Counted from the first letter of the stretch, positions 34,662 through 44,753 are shown. The stretch is 64,000 nt of DNA from Marmoricola endophyticus (GCF_014644415.1 NZ_BMKQ01000001.1:982861-1046860); one strand, 5' to 3'. Notes: generated by a model from the letters alone, not told the origin. Made by a program: numbers and translations.

Positions 34662-36671
34662 TCAGGCCGGCTGGACCGCCCCGAGCACGTCGAGCACCTC
34701 CTCGGCCGACGACGCCGCCTTGAGCTGCGCCACCTGACCCTCGTCGAGGAACACCTGGGCGATCTGGCCGAGCAGCTTCAGGTGGTCCTTGCCCGCCCCC
34801 GCGATGCCGACGACGAACTGCACCTCCTTGCCGTTCCAGTCCACCCCGCCGTCGTAGCGGACGAAGGAGATCGCCGTCCGGCGGATCGCCGACTTCGCCT
34901 CGTTGGTGCCGTGCGGGATGGCCAGCAGGTTGCCCATGTAGGTCGAGACCGAGGTCTCGCGCTCGTGCATCGACTCGACGTACGACGGCTCGACCGCACC
35001 TGCGGCGACCAGCAGCTCGCCGGCCCGGGTGATCGCCTCGTCGCGGCTGGCCGCCGAGGACTCCAGGACGATCGAGTCCCGGGTCAGCAGACCGGCGTCC
35101 ACCCCGTCGGCCTCGGCTCCGGCGTCGACCGGTGTCGCCCCTCCGCCGTTGCTCTGCCGGAGCATGTCGACGATCTCGTCGTACTTCGGGCTGCCCATGA
35201 AGTTGTCGACCGAGACGTGGATCGCCGAGCCGGTCCGCTGCCTCGCCCGGTCGGTGAGGTCCTGGTGCGACACGACGAGGTCGAAGGTGTCGGTGAGGTT
35301 CGAGATCGCCTTGTTCACCACGGTGACGTCGCCGAAGCCGGCGGCCTGGACCTTCTTGCGCAGCACCGAGGCGCCCATGGCCGAGGAGCCCATCCCCGCG
35401 TCGCAGGCGAAGACGATCGAGCGGATGGCACCCGTACGGCCGGTGAGCGCGCCGGCGACCGAGGACTTCTTGCCCTTCATCGACTCCATGCTCGCGGTGG
35501 CGGAGGCCAGGTCGCCCGGCTCCTCGGCCTTGTCGAACTTCAGCAGGACCGAGGCGACGGCGCAGGACACGGCCGCGGAGAAGACCACGGACAGCGTCAC
35601 GCCGACCAGGCTGCCGGGAGGCGCCGCGATCCAGACCGCGATGATCGAGCCGGGCGAGGCCGGCGAGCGGAGGCCGGAGTCGAAGACCAGGTTGGTGGCC
35701 ACACCGGTCATGCCGCCGAGGATGACGGCGAGGATCAGCTTGGGCTTCATCAGGACGTACGGGAAGTAGATCTCGTGGATGCCGCCGATGAACTCGATGA
35801 GGATCGCGCCGGGGGCCGACGACTTGCTGATGCCCTTGCCGAAGATCGCGAAGGCGATGAGCAGGCCCAGGCCCGGGCCGGGGTTGGCCTCGAGGAGGAA
35901 CAGGATCGACTTGCCCGCGGGGCCCGACGACTCGTTGGTGCCCAGCGGGACCAGGATGCCGTTGCCGATGGCGTTGTTGAGGAACAGCACCTTGGCCGGC
36001 TCGATGAAGATCGAGGTCAGCGGCAGCAGGCTGTTGTCGACGAGGAACTGCACGAGCTCGGCGGCCCGGTTGGAGAACCACTCGACGATCGGTCCGGCGA
36101 GCAGGAAGCCTCCGACGGCCAGGAACCCGCCCCAGATGCCGGCGGAGAAGTTGTTGACCAGCATCTCCAGGCCGGGCTTGATCTTGTGCGCCCACAGCGC
36201 GTCGAGCTTCTTCATGCTCCAGCCACCGAGCGGGCCCATGATCATCGCGCCGAGGAACATCGGCACCGAGGCGCCCGTGACGGCGCCCATCGTGGCGATG
36301 GCACCGACGACGCCGCCGCGGAGCTGGTCGTCGTACATCATCCGGCCGCCGGTGTAGCCGATCAGCAGCGGCAGCAGGTAGGTGATCATCGGGCCGACGA
36401 TCCCCATGCCGTCGTGCATCGGGTCACCGTTGGGCAGCGTCCAGGCACCGAGGTGGGAGACGAAGCCGAAGCCCTGCGTCGTCGGGTCGGCCCCGAAGAG
36501 CTTCTCGCCGATCAGCGCGATCCACCCGGTCTGGATGAAAAGCGCGGTGATGAGGCCCCAGGCGATGAACGCGCCGATGTTGGGCAGGATCATGTTGGAG
36601 AGGAACGTGCCGAACCGCTGCACCTGCAGCCGCGCGGAGCCCCGGGAGGGGCTGGGTGTGGTGGTGGCCAT
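34662..36671 (-). CDS. mtlA: Mannitol-type PTS permease EIICBA
   Basis: Imports and phosphorylates a hexitol at the membrane using phosphate from HPr. 669 aa in the full C-B-A order: EIIC (about 20-365, eight or so helices, with GGIHEIYFPYVLMKP and NEPAK-like IEPAKVLFLNNAIG), EIIB with Cys423 in FACDAGMGSSAMG, linker, and EIIA with active His587 in IPHGTNEAK. The ATG has AAGGAAG upstream. Mannitol is inferred from the family; sorbitol-type use cannot be excluded. The neighbour across the divergent promoter is a zinc dehydrogenase for a polyol. EI and HPr for it are encoded 12-16 kb away (46.6 and 52.3 kb). Confidence 0.93.
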   Translation of the reverse strand: MATTTPSPSRGSARLQVQRFGTFLSNMILPNIGAFIAWGLITALFIQTGWIALIGEKLFGADPTTQGFGFVSHLGAWTLPNGDPMHDGMGIVGPMITYLLPLLIGYTGGRMMYDDQLRGGVVGAIATMGAVTGASVPMFLGAMIMGPLGGWSMKKLDALWAHKIKPGLEMLVNNFSAGIWGGFLAVGGFLLAGPIVEWFSNRAAELVQFLVDNSLLPLTSIFIEPAKVLFLNNAIGNGILVPLGTNESSGPAGKSILFLLEANPGPGLGLLIAFAIFGKGISKSSAPGAILIEFIGGIHEIYFPYVLMKPKLILAVILGGMTGVATNLVFDSGLRSPASPGSIIAVWIAAPPGSLVGVTLSVVFSAAVSCAVASVLLKFDKAEEPGDLASATASMESMKGKKSSVAGALTGRTGAIRSIVFACDAGMGSSAMGASVLRKKVQAAGFGDVTVVNKAISNLTDTFDLVVSHQDLTDRARQRTGSAIHVSVDNFMGSPKYDEIVDMLRQSNGGGATPVDAGAEADGVDAGLLTRDSIVLESSAASRDEAITRAGELLVAAGAVEPSYVESMHERETSVSTYMGNLLAIPHGTNEAKSAIRRTAISFVRYDGGVDWNGKEVQFVVGIAGAGKDHLKLLGQIAQVFLDEGQVAQLKAASSAEEVLDVLGAVQPA

Positions 36672-36759
36672 GAGGTCTTCCTTGTCCGTGGGCCGAGGGC
36701 CAGGGGTCCGTGAGCGGTTCTCAGCATCTGTGATGCCGATCACCCGATCTGTGTTCATC

Positions 36760-36788
36760 TTTATACGACTCACTATTGGGCGCGTCAA
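36760..36788 (-). promoter_or_regulatory. Near-consensus sigma-70 promoter of mtlA
   Basis: Minus strand TTGACG (36788-36783), 17-base spacer (36782-36766), TATAAA (36765-36760), about 88 bases before the mtlA start. It is the best housekeeping promoter in the window. Read on the other strand, 36761-36780 differs from the phage T7 promoter core at only two of 20 positions; I regard that as accidental (see findings). Confidence 0.75.
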
Positions 36789-36918
36789 GCGTTTCAACTC
36801 CACACGTTCAAAGAAATTCGGGAGTGAATCAGGTACAGTCGGACATCCCGGCCCCTCGCTACAGTGACGCCGGACACATCGCGCCGGTACGGCGCTCCGA
36901 GCGACCAGGAGGAACCAG
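36789..36918 (+). promoter_or_regulatory. Intergenic control region of the polyol dehydrogenase
   Basis: AT-richer than its surroundings near 36790-36840, with TTTCAAC (36792-36798) and GTTCAAA (36806-36812) half-sites in direct order and two TACAGT boxes (36834-36839, 36860-36865) that could be -10 elements. A strong AGGAGG lies just before the start at 36919. No regulator gene is adjacent, so the controlling protein is unknown. Confidence 0.35.
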
Positions 36919-37977
36919 ATGAAGGCCCTGCGCTTTTACGCCCCCGAGGATGTCCGCCTGGAGGACGTCGAGGAACCCACCTGCGGGCCGGCCGAGGTCA
37001 AGCTGCGGGTGCGCAACTGCTCGACCTGCGGCACGGACGTCAAGATCTTGCACAACGGCCACCAGAACCTCACTCCCCCGCGCACCATCGGTCACGAGAT
37101 CGCCGGCGAGGTCGTCGAGGTCGGCTCCGAGGTCAACGCGACGTACGGCGCGGACTGGAAGGTCGGTGACCGCGCCCAGGTGATCGCCGCGGTGCCGTGC
37201 GGCGAGTGCCACGAGTGCCGCAAGGGCTGGATGGCGGTGTGCCAGAACCAGACCTCGGTCGGCTACCAGTACGACGGCGGCTTCGCGGAGTACATGATCG
37301 TCCCGACGCAGGTGCTCAAGGTCGACGGGCTCAACCGGATCCCGGACAACGTCGGCTTCGACGAGGCCTCGGCCGCGGAGCCCTTCGCCTGCGCGATCAA
37401 CGCCCAGGAGCTGCTCGGCATCGAGGAGGGCGACACCGTCGTCGTCTTCGGCGCGGGCCCGATCGGCTGCATGCACATCCGCATCGCCCGCGGCGTGCAC
37501 AAGGCCGGCGCGGTCTACCTCGTCGACGTCAACGCCGACCGGCTGAAGATGTCCGCGGACGCGGTCCAGCCCGAGGAGACCATCAACGGCGCGGAGGTCG
37601 ACGTCGTCGAGCGGGTCATGGAGCTGACCGGCGGCCGCGGCGCGGACGTGGTCATCACCGCCACCGCCGCCAACGTCACCCAGGAGCAGGCCATCGCCAT
37701 GGCCGCCCGCAACGGCCGGATCAGCTTCTTCGGCGGGCTGCCGAAGACCGACCCGACGATCACCTGCGACTCCAACGTCGTGCACTACCGCCAGCTGCAC
37801 ATCCACGGCGCCAACGGCTCCGCACCCGAGCACAACAAGCGGGCGCTGGAGTACATCTCCACCGGCCAGGTGCCGGTCAAGGACCTGATCACCGAGCACA
37901 TCCCCCTCGAGCGCGCCCTCGACGCCTTCGGCATCGTCCAGCGCGGCGAGGCCATCAAGGTCACCGTCGAGCCCTGA
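36919..37977 (+). CDS. Zinc-dependent polyol dehydrogenase (medium-chain, sorbitol/iditol type)
   Basis: 352 aa, NAD(P)-dependent medium-chain dehydrogenase. Catalytic zinc ligands Cys37 (in CSTCGTD) and His59-Glu60 (GHE), structural zinc cysteines 94, 97, 100 and 108, Rossmann motif FGAGPIG (about 174-180). Similar enzymes oxidise sorbitol, galactitol-1-phosphate or other polyols. Because it is divergent from a mannitol-type PTS permease, I infer that it oxidises the incoming hexitol phosphate to a ketose phosphate, replacing the usual long-chain MtlD. ATG with AGGAGG 6 bases upstream. The frame ends just before the repeat region at 38 kb. Confidence 0.88.
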   Translation: MKALRFYAPEDVRLEDVEEPTCGPAEVKLRVRNCSTCGTDVKILHNGHQNLTPPRTIGHEIAGEVVEVGSEVNATYGADWKVGDRAQVIAAVPCGECHECRKGWMAVCQNQTSVGYQYDGGFAEYMIVPTQVLKVDGLNRIPDNVGFDEASAAEPFACAINAQELLGIEEGDTVVVFGAGPIGCMHIRIARGVHKAGAVYLVDVNADRLKMSADAVQPEETINGAEVDVVERVMELTGGRGADVVITATAANVTQEQAIAMAARNGRISFFGGLPKTDPTITCDSNVVHYRQLHIHGANGSAPEHNKRALEYISTGQVPVKDLITEHIPLERALDAFGIVQRGEAIKVTVEP

Positions 37978-38013
37978 GCCGGACGGAGTCCGGCACAGGG
38001 CTCAGGACGGTGA

Positions 38014-38079
38014 GGTCGAGCCGCGTCGGCTCGGACCGCAGCGAAGCAAGGTCCGAGTGACGCGAGTCGAGACCCCCTC
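38014..38079. repeat. 66-bp palindromic repeat, copy 1
   Basis: Starts GGTCGAGCCGCG and ends GTCGAGACCCCCTC. The centre has CTCGGACC and GGTCCGAG as a perfect 8-bp stem around a 12-base loop, and the outer parts GGTCGAG/CTCGAGACC-like pair imperfectly. An exact second copy follows 99 bases later. Such GGTCTCGAC...GTCGAGCC elements are REP/BIME-like intergenic repeats. Confidence 0.9.
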
Positions 38080-38112
38080 AGCTGGACGCGCCAGCCCGGT
38101 GGCTCACTCGTC

Positions 38113-38178
38113 GGTCGAGCCGCGTCGGCTCGGACCGCAGCGAAGCAAGGTCCGAGTGACGCGAGTCGAGACCCCCTC
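38113..38178. repeat. 66-bp palindromic repeat, copy 2
   Basis: Identical base for base to 38014-38079, same orientation, offset 99 bases. Further related fragments with GGTCTCGAC and GTCGACC/CTCGACC ends follow at about 38199-38285. Together they fill most of the 504-bp gap between the dehydrogenase and the M4 protease; no gene is visible there. Confidence 0.9.
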
Positions 38179-38315
38179 TGCGGGTCGCACCAGCCCTGGA
38201 CGTGGTCTCGACGAGGCGCGTCCGGCCGCAAGGCCTCACCGTCGACCTCCGGCTCGCGGCAGCGGTCTCGACAACCGCTCGACCTCCGGCGCATGGACAC
38301 GACCGCCGTGCAGCA

Positions 38316-38349
38316 CGAAGGGCCCGCACCTGCCGGTGCGGGCCCTTCG
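38316..38349. terminator. Perfect 15-bp stem-loop terminator
   Basis: CGAAGGGCCCGCACC (38316-38330), loop TGCC, GGTGCGGGCCCTTCG (38335-38349). The stem is perfect and GC-rich, with no strong T-run, as usual for actinobacterial terminators. It separates the plus-strand dehydrogenase from the minus-strand protease and can act on both strands. Confidence 0.8.
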
Positions 38350-38406
38350 CTTCGTGTCAGGGGTTGTGCGGACCCGAGATGAACCGCACACGCCCCGCTC
38401 GAGGGA

Positions 38407-38445
38407 GGGTGTGGGACCCGTGTGCCCAGCACGGGCCCCACACCC
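38407..38445 (-). terminator. Stem-loop terminator of the M4 protease gene
   Basis: GGGTGTGGG-A-CCCGTG (38407-38422), a 7-base loop, and CACGGG-C-CCCACACCC (38430-38445) form a 15-bp stem with one A/C mismatch. It lies about 37 bases after the stop of the protease gene. Confidence 0.75.
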
Positions 38446-38481
38446 GGCATCTGCGTGACAGAGCGCAGATGACTCGTGGGG

Positions 38482-40098
38482 TCAGCCGACGCTGACCGCG
38501 CTCCAGGCCTTGCCGACGGCGGCGTACTGGGTGCTGCCGGTGCCGTAGAGGTCCTTGGCGGCGCTCAGCGTGGCCGTGCGGGCCTGGGCGTAGGTGGTGC
38601 TCGAGGTGAAGTACGTCGTCAGCGCGCGGTACCAGATGCGCTGGGCGGCGTCGCGGCCGATGCCGGTCACCGACGAGCCGTTGCAGGTGGGCGAGTCGTG
38701 CGCGACGCCGTTGATCGTCTTGGCGCCGGACCCCTCGGCCAGCAGGTAGTAGAAGTGGTTGCCGACACCGGAGGAGTAGTGCACGTCGACGCTCTTGGTG
38801 CTGGAGGAGTAGCAGCTCTGCGACTTGCCGTCCGAGGCCGGGTCGTCCATCCGCCGCAGCCCCTTCTTCGTCTTGTCGAACTGCTCGCCGATCAGGTAGT
38901 CGCCCGGGTCCTTGGCGTCATCGGCGTAGAACTCGACCATCGAGCCGAAGATGTCGCTGGTGGCCTCGTTGAGGCCCCCGGACTCACCGGAGTAGGTCAG
39001 GCCGGCGGTGTTCTCGGTGACGCCGTGGGACATCTCGTGCCCGGTCACGTCGACGGAGACGAGCGGGCCGTACTGCTGGCCGTCACCGTCGCCGTACGTC
39101 ATCTTCGTGCCGTCCCAGAAGGCGTTCACGTAGTTCTTGCCGTAGTGGACCCGGTTGTAGGAGCCCTTGCCGGTGCCGAAGATGCCGTTGCGCCCGAAGG
39201 TCTGCTTGTAGTAGTCCCAGGTCAGGTCCGACCCGCGCTGAGCGTCGACGCCGGCGGTGGCGCGATTCGTCGCGGCGCCGCCGAAGTGCGTGGTCGAGGA
39301 CGTGAAGGTCGTGCCCGTGGGGCAGTTGCCGAACAGCTGGCACAGGGTGCCGTCGGTCTTGTTGTTGACGTCCGTGGTGTAGGTGCCGCCGCGGCTCCCG
39401 CTCTTGAGCTGGTACGTCGCCCCCGACTTCGTCAGGTCCAGCGGCACGGTGCCGAGGTAGAGCGAGTCGCCGTCACCGTCGACGGTCTCGATCTGCTGCT
39501 CGGTACGGATCGTCTTGCCGGTCGTGGCGTCGACGACGTGCTCGAGACGGCTCGGGGTGCCGTCGGCCTGGGTGCCACCGGTCGTGAAGAGCCAGGCCAG
39601 ACGCGGCGCCTCGTCGACCGCGTCCACGACCAGCTCCGGCTTGCCCTGCGTCTTGAGGCCGAGACGCGAGACCAGGGTGTCGGCACTCAGCTTCGGGGTG
39701 GCCGACATCGAGGGTGCGGACGCGAGGGTCTGCGAGACCCCGGCGACCTTGCCGGCCGCGGTGCGGTGGAGGACCAGGTCGCCGCCGAGGACGCGGAGCC
39801 CTGCGTACGTCCGGGTCATCCGCACGTGCGAGGCGCCGGTGCTGTCGACGATCGCGTCCTTGACCGTGAGTCCCTGGTCGTCGCCGAGCAGTGCCTGCCG
39901 CGTGCTCTTCAGCAGCGTGACCGCCGAGGTCGCGACGGCGGAGTCGGGGGCGACGTGGCGCGAGGAGGTCACCAGGCCTGAGTCGTCGGCGGTGGGGGCG
40001 GCGTCGGCGTGGGCCTGGAGCGCCAGGAGAGAGGCGGTCAACCCGGTGACCGCGGCGGCGGAGGCGAGGCGGCGTGGTGAGCGAGAGCTGCGGGGCAT
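38482..40098 (-). CDS. Secreted M4 (thermolysin-family) metalloprotease
   Basis: Exported zinc endopeptidase, 538 aa, made as a preproenzyme. Signal peptide about 1-33 (Arg-rich start, hydrophobic core, ADA end), propeptide with FTP/PepSY-like segments (about 60-200), then the catalytic domain. Zinc ligands His354 and His358 in HEMSH with Glu355 as catalyst, and third ligand Glu378 in GGLNEATSD; the 24-residue spacing equals that of thermolysin. A late DVHYSSGVGNHFYYLL segment carries the further active-site His. ATG 40098 with CAGGAG upstream. Monocistronic, closed by two stem-loops. Confidence 0.95.
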   Translation of the reverse strand: MPRSSRSPRRLASAAAVTGLTASLLALQAHADAAPTADDSGLVTSSRHVAPDSAVATSAVTLLKSTRQALLGDDQGLTVKDAIVDSTGASHVRMTRTYAGLRVLGGDLVLHRTAAGKVAGVSQTLASAPSMSATPKLSADTLVSRLGLKTQGKPELVVDAVDEAPRLAWLFTTGGTQADGTPSRLEHVVDATTGKTIRTEQQIETVDGDGDSLYLGTVPLDLTKSGATYQLKSGSRGGTYTTDVNNKTDGTLCQLFGNCPTGTTFTSSTTHFGGAATNRATAGVDAQRGSDLTWDYYKQTFGRNGIFGTGKGSYNRVHYGKNYVNAFWDGTKMTYGDGDGQQYGPLVSVDVTGHEMSHGVTENTAGLTYSGESGGLNEATSDIFGSMVEFYADDAKDPGDYLIGEQFDKTKKGLRRMDDPASDGKSQSCYSSSTKSVDVHYSSGVGNHFYYLLAEGSGAKTINGVAHDSPTCNGSSVTGIGRDAAQRIWYRALTTYFTSSTTYAQARTATLSAAKDLYGTGSTQYAAVGKAWSAVSVG

Positions 40099-40166
40099 GG
40101 CGTGCTCCTGAGGAGGGCGGTCCGGACGAGCCGGCGACGTGGTTCCCCTGAACTCTCACCCACAAC

Positions 40167-40188
40167 CGATTGCATGAAAACGCAATCG
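40167..40188. promoter_or_regulatory. AT-rich inverted repeat upstream of the M4 protease
   Basis: CGATTGC (40167-40173), 8-base loop ATGAAAAC, GCAATCG (40182-40188), in the only clearly AT-rich part of the 133-bp gap between dapB and the protease gene. GTGCA and TGCAC form a second inverted pair just beyond it (about 40192-40214). Either an operator of the protease gene or the terminator of dapB; I cannot decide. Confidence 0.45.
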
Positions 40189-40231
40189 CGAGTGCACGTT
40201 TGCCAGTTGCACAGATATGCAGCGCGGGGCG

Positions 40232-40996
<765 letters not shown>

Positions 40997-42313
40997 TCAC
41001 TCCGGCCCCACCGTGGCGAGGACCTCCCGGCCGGTGAGCAGGTGCCCGGCCACTGCCGCGATGTCCTCCGGGCCGACCGCGTCGACCCGCTCGAGGACGT
41101 CGTCGAGCCCCAGCAGCCGCTCGTGGAACAGCTCGGCCTCGCCGAGCCGCGACATCCGCGAGGCGGTGTCCTCCAGGCCCATCACCATGCCGCCGCGCAG
41201 CTGGCCCTTCGCACGGACGAGCTCGTCCGCGTCGAGACCGTCGCGGGCCACCTCCGCCAGCTCGGCCCGCACCACGGTCAGGACGTCGTCGACCTTCCCC
41301 GGCAGGCAACCGGCAGCGACGGCGAACAGGCCCGCGTCGGAGTACGACGCGGCGAACGAGTAGACGCTGTAGGCCAGCCCCCGCTCCTCGCGCACCTGCT
41401 GGAAGAGCCGTGACGACGGCCCACCGCCGAGCGCGGCGTTGAGCGCGGCGACCGCGTACCGCCGCGGGTCGGACCGGACGATGCCGGGCACGGCGAGCAC
41501 GAGGTTCACCTGCTCGCTGTGCCGCGTGGCGCGGGCGAGCCCGCCCCGTACCGCCTTGGTACGCCGGCTCGGCCGCGGTGCGGCCGGCCCGGCCGTGCCC
41601 TCGAGGAACCCGTGGCGGGAGAACGACGACCGCACCAGCTCGACGACGCTCTCGTGGTCGACGTTGCCGGCGACGGCGACCGTGGTCGCGGGCGCGGCGT
41701 AGCGGGTGCGGTAGTAGCGGTGCACCTGTGCCCGGGTCAGCTCGGCCACCGTCTCCGGGCGACCGGCGACCGGTCGGCCGAGCGGTGTGCCCGCCCAGGC
41801 GTGCTCGTGGACGAGCTCGTGGACCACGTCGTCGGGGTCGTCGTCGTGCATCGCGATCTCGTCGAGGATCACCTCGCGCTCCGCCTCGACGTCCGCCGCG
41901 GTGATCCGCGAGGCGGTCAGCATGTCGCCGAGGACGTCGACGGCGAGCGGGAGGTCCTCGTCGAGGACTCGTGCGTGGTAGCAGGTGTACTCCCGCGACG
42001 TGTAGGCGTTCAGCTCCCCGCCCACGCCGTCCAGGGCCGCGGAGATCTCCATCGCCGACCGCTCGGGCGTGCCCTTGAACAGCAGGTGCTCGAGGAAGTG
42101 CGAGGCGCCCGACAGCGCGGGGACCTCGTCGCGCGAGCCGACGCCGACGAAGACGCCGATCGCCGCGGAGCGCACGCCCGGCACGTGCTCGGTGACGACG
42201 CGCAGGCCGCCGGGCAGCACCGTGCGTCGTACGTCCGGAAGCAGCGACACCGTCGTGCCGGGGGCCTGCTCGTGGGCGGGGCCCACGACGTCCTCGGTAC
42301 GACGGTGTCGCAC
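40997..42313 (-). CDS. M16-family zinc peptidase
   Basis: Inverzincin of the processing-peptidase type, 438 aa, soluble. Zinc motif HxxEH as HFLEH (His72, Glu75, His76) with the downstream acidic EREVILDEI segment (Glu about 143-152) giving the third ligand; R/Y-type C-terminal domain RGLAYSVYSF. It lies 20 bases after pnp and probably belongs to the rpsO-pnp operon; the order pnp - M16 - dapB is standard in actinobacteria. The exact substrate is unknown. GTG start without a clear ribosome site. Confidence 0.92.
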   Translation of the reverse strand: MRHRRTEDVVGPAHEQAPGTTVSLLPDVRRTVLPGGLRVVTEHVPGVRSAAIGVFVGVGSRDEVPALSGASHFLEHLLFKGTPERSAMEISAALDGVGGELNAYTSREYTCYHARVLDEDLPLAVDVLGDMLTASRITAADVEAEREVILDEIAMHDDDPDDVVHELVHEHAWAGTPLGRPVAGRPETVAELTRAQVHRYYRTRYAAPATTVAVAGNVDHESVVELVRSSFSRHGFLEGTAGPAAPRPSRRTKAVRGGLARATRHSEQVNLVLAVPGIVRSDPRRYAVAALNAALGGGPSSRLFQQVREERGLAYSVYSFAASYSDAGLFAVAAGCLPGKVDDVLTVVRAELAEVARDGLDADELVRAKGQLRGGMVMGLEDTASRMSRLGEAELFHERLLGLDDVLERVDAVGPEDIAAVAGHLLTGREVLATVGPE

Positions 42314-42333
42314 GCTGTCGATGCCGATCAGGC

Positions 42334-44571
42334 TCAGGCCTCGTCCTCGGCCGGGGCCTCGGCCTCGGCCTCGGCCTCGGCGTCGTCGCCCTCGACGACC
42401 GGGACCAGGGAGAGCTTCCCGCGGTCCTGGATCTCGGCGATCTCCACCTGGAGCTTCTGGCCGACCGACACGACGTCCTCGACCGCGTCCACCCGCTTGC
42501 CGCCGGCCAGCGACCGCAGCTTGGAGATGTGCAGCAAACCGTCCTTGCCCGGCATCAGGGACACGAAGGCGCCGAAGTTGGTCGTCTTCACCACGGTGCC
42601 GAGGTAGCGCTCGCCGACCTCCGGCATCGTCGGGTTGGCGATCGCGTTGACCGCCGACCGTGCGGCGTCGGCTGCCTCGCCGGAGGTGGCACCGATGTAG
42701 ATCGTGCCGTCGTCCTCGATCGTGATCGAGGCCCCGGTGTCGTCCTGGATCTGGTTGATGACCTTGCCCTTGGGCCCGATCACCTCGCCGATCTTGTCCA
42801 CCGGGATGTGCAGGGTGAAGATCCGCGGTGCGTGGGTCGACATCTCCTCGGGACCGGCGATGGCCTCGGCCATCACGTCGAGGATCGTCAGCCGCGCGTC
42901 GCGGGCCTGGGTCAGGGCGCCGGCGAGGACGTCGGCGGGGATGCCGTCGAGCTTGGTGTCCAGCTGGAGCGCGGTGACGAACTCGCGGGTGCCGGCCACC
43001 TTGAAGTCCATGTCGCCGAAGGCGTCCTCGGCACCGAGGATGTCGGTGATGGCGACGTACTGCGTCGCACCGTCGACGTCACCCGAGATCAGGCCCATGG
43101 CGATGCCGGCGACGGGCGCCCGCAGCGGGACGCCGGCCTGCAGCAGCGACATGGTCGAGGCGCAGACCGAGCCCATCGAGGTGGAGCCGTTGGAGCCCAT
43201 CGCCTCGGAGAGCTGACGGATGGCGTACGGGAACTCCTCCCGCGTCGGCAGCACCGGCAGGACCGCACGGCGGGCCAGCGCACCGTGGCCGACCTCGCGG
43301 CGCTTGGGCGAGCCCACGCGACCGGTCTCGCCGGTGGAGAACGGCGGGAAGACGTACTTGTGCATGTAGCGGCGGTGCTTCTCCGGCGACAGCGTGTCCA
43401 GCTGCTGCTCCATCTTGAGCATGTCGAGGGTGGTGACGCCCAGGATCTGGGTCTCGCCACGCTCGAACAGCGCGGAGCCGTGCACCCGCGGGATGACCTC
43501 GACCTCGGCGGACAGGGTCCGGATGTCGGTCAGGCCACGGCCGTCGATGCGGACCTTGTCGCGCAGCACGCGCTCGCGGACCAGCTTCTTGTTGACCGCC
43601 CGGAAGGCCGCGCCGAGCTCCTTCTCGCGACCCTCGAAGTCGGCGCCGAGCCGGTCCAGCACGCCGGCCTTGATCTCGTCGGTCTTCTCCTCGCGCTCCA
43701 GCTTGCCGGCGATGGTCAGCGCCGAGGCCAGGTCGCCTGCGACCGCCGACTCGACCGCGGCGTACGCGTCGTCCTCGTAGTCGAGGAAGATCGGGAACTC
43801 CTGCACCGGCTTGGCGGCCTGCTTGGCCAGCTCGGCCTGCGCCTCGCACAGCTGCTTGATGAACGGCTTGGCCGCGTCGAGCCCGGTGGCCACGATCTCC
43901 TCGGTCGGCGCCTGGGCGCCGCCCTGGACCAGGTCCCAGGTCTGCTCGGTGGCCTCGGCCTCGACCATCATGATCGCGACGTCGCCGGTCTCGGTGACCC
44001 GGCCGGCCACGACCATGTCGAAGACCGCGTCCTCGAGCTGGCTGTGGGTCGGGAAGGCGACCCACTGGCCGTCGATCAGCGCCATCCGGGTGCCGCCGAC
44101 CGGGCCGGAGAACGGCAGGCCGGAGAGCTGGGTGGAGGCGGACGCGGCGTTGATGGCGAGCACGTCGTACGGCTTGTCGGGGTCGAGCGCGAGGACGGTG
44201 ATGACCACCTGGACCTCGTTGCGCAGGCCCTTCGTGAAGGTCGGGCGCAGCGGGCGGTCGATCAGCCGGCAGGTGAGGATCGCGTCCTCGCCCGGGCGAC
44301 CCTCGCTGCGGAAGAACGAGCCGGGGATCTTGCCCGCGGCGTACATCCGCTCCTCGACGTCGATCGTCAGGGGGAAGAAGTCGAAGTGGTCCTTGGGCTG
44401 CTTGCCGGCGGTGGTCGCCGAGAGCAGCATCGTCTCGTCGTCGAGGTACGCCGTGACGGACCCGGCCGCCTGGCGGGCCAGCAGGCCGGTCTCGAACTTG
44501 ACGGTGCGGGTGCCGTACTTGCCGTTGTCGAGAACGGTCTCGACGGCGATGATCTCTGGTGCCTCGCTCAC
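42334..44571 (-). CDS. pnp: Polyribonucleotide nucleotidyltransferase (PNPase)
   Basis: Phosphorolytic 3'-5' exoribonuclease, 745 aa. Two RNase PH cores (about 15-150 and 340-555; the second holds the STMSL-like [23 protein letters not shown] segment), helical insert between, KH domain near 600-655 ([17 protein letters not shown]) and S1 domain near 670-730 ([28 protein letters not shown]), then an acidic Ala/Glu tail. GTG 44571 with GAGGAGA upstream. It follows rpsO after a 216-base gap with a terminator, so part of its message may come from read-through. Confidence 0.97.
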   Translation of the reverse strand: MSEAPEIIAVETVLDNGKYGTRTVKFETGLLARQAAGSVTAYLDDETMLLSATTAGKQPKDHFDFFPLTIDVEERMYAAGKIPGSFFRSEGRPGEDAILTCRLIDRPLRPTFTKGLRNEVQVVITVLALDPDKPYDVLAINAASASTQLSGLPFSGPVGGTRMALIDGQWVAFPTHSQLEDAVFDMVVAGRVTETGDVAIMMVEAEATEQTWDLVQGGAQAPTEEIVATGLDAAKPFIKQLCEAQAELAKQAAKPVQEFPIFLDYEDDAYAAVESAVAGDLASALTIAGKLEREEKTDEIKAGVLDRLGADFEGREKELGAAFRAVNKKLVRERVLRDKVRIDGRGLTDIRTLSAEVEVIPRVHGSALFERGETQILGVTTLDMLKMEQQLDTLSPEKHRRYMHKYVFPPFSTGETGRVGSPKRREVGHGALARRAVLPVLPTREEFPYAIRQLSEAMGSNGSTSMGSVCASTMSLLQAGVPLRAPVAGIAMGLISGDVDGATQYVAITDILGAEDAFGDMDFKVAGTREFVTALQLDTKLDGIPADVLAGALTQARDARLTILDVMAEAIAGPEEMSTHAPRIFTLHIPVDKIGEVIGPKGKVINQIQDDTGASITIEDDGTIYIGATSGEAADAARSAVNAIANPTMPEVGERYLGTVVKTTNFGAFVSLMPGKDGLLHISKLRSLAGGKRVDAVEDVVSVGQKLQVEIAEIQDRGKLSLVPVVEGDDAEAEAEAEAPAEDEA

Positions 44572-44753
44572 GAGGTCTCCTCACTGTGGTGGGAGCCGGC
44601 GGGCGACGTCCGCTGCACGTGAGGCCGGTCTTCGATCGAGGCCGTCGGAGCCCGCCTCTCGGGGGATCCGGTGGCCACTACCGAGGACCGGGCCGGGACG
44701 CAGCCGCCCGCTCCATGGGTGGTGACGGTGCCCTGCACGTGGTGTGAGAGCAC

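Noticed and set aside
36761-36780. Phage T7-type promoter on the plus strand
   Set aside because: The -1 and -16 positions differ, no phage polymerase or phage gene is near, and the minus strand is a good housekeeping promoter for mtlA. Kept only as an observation.
44572-44753. Riboswitch in the pnp leader
   Set aside because: I could not draw a convincing conserved structure; only the rpsO terminator at its far end is clear.
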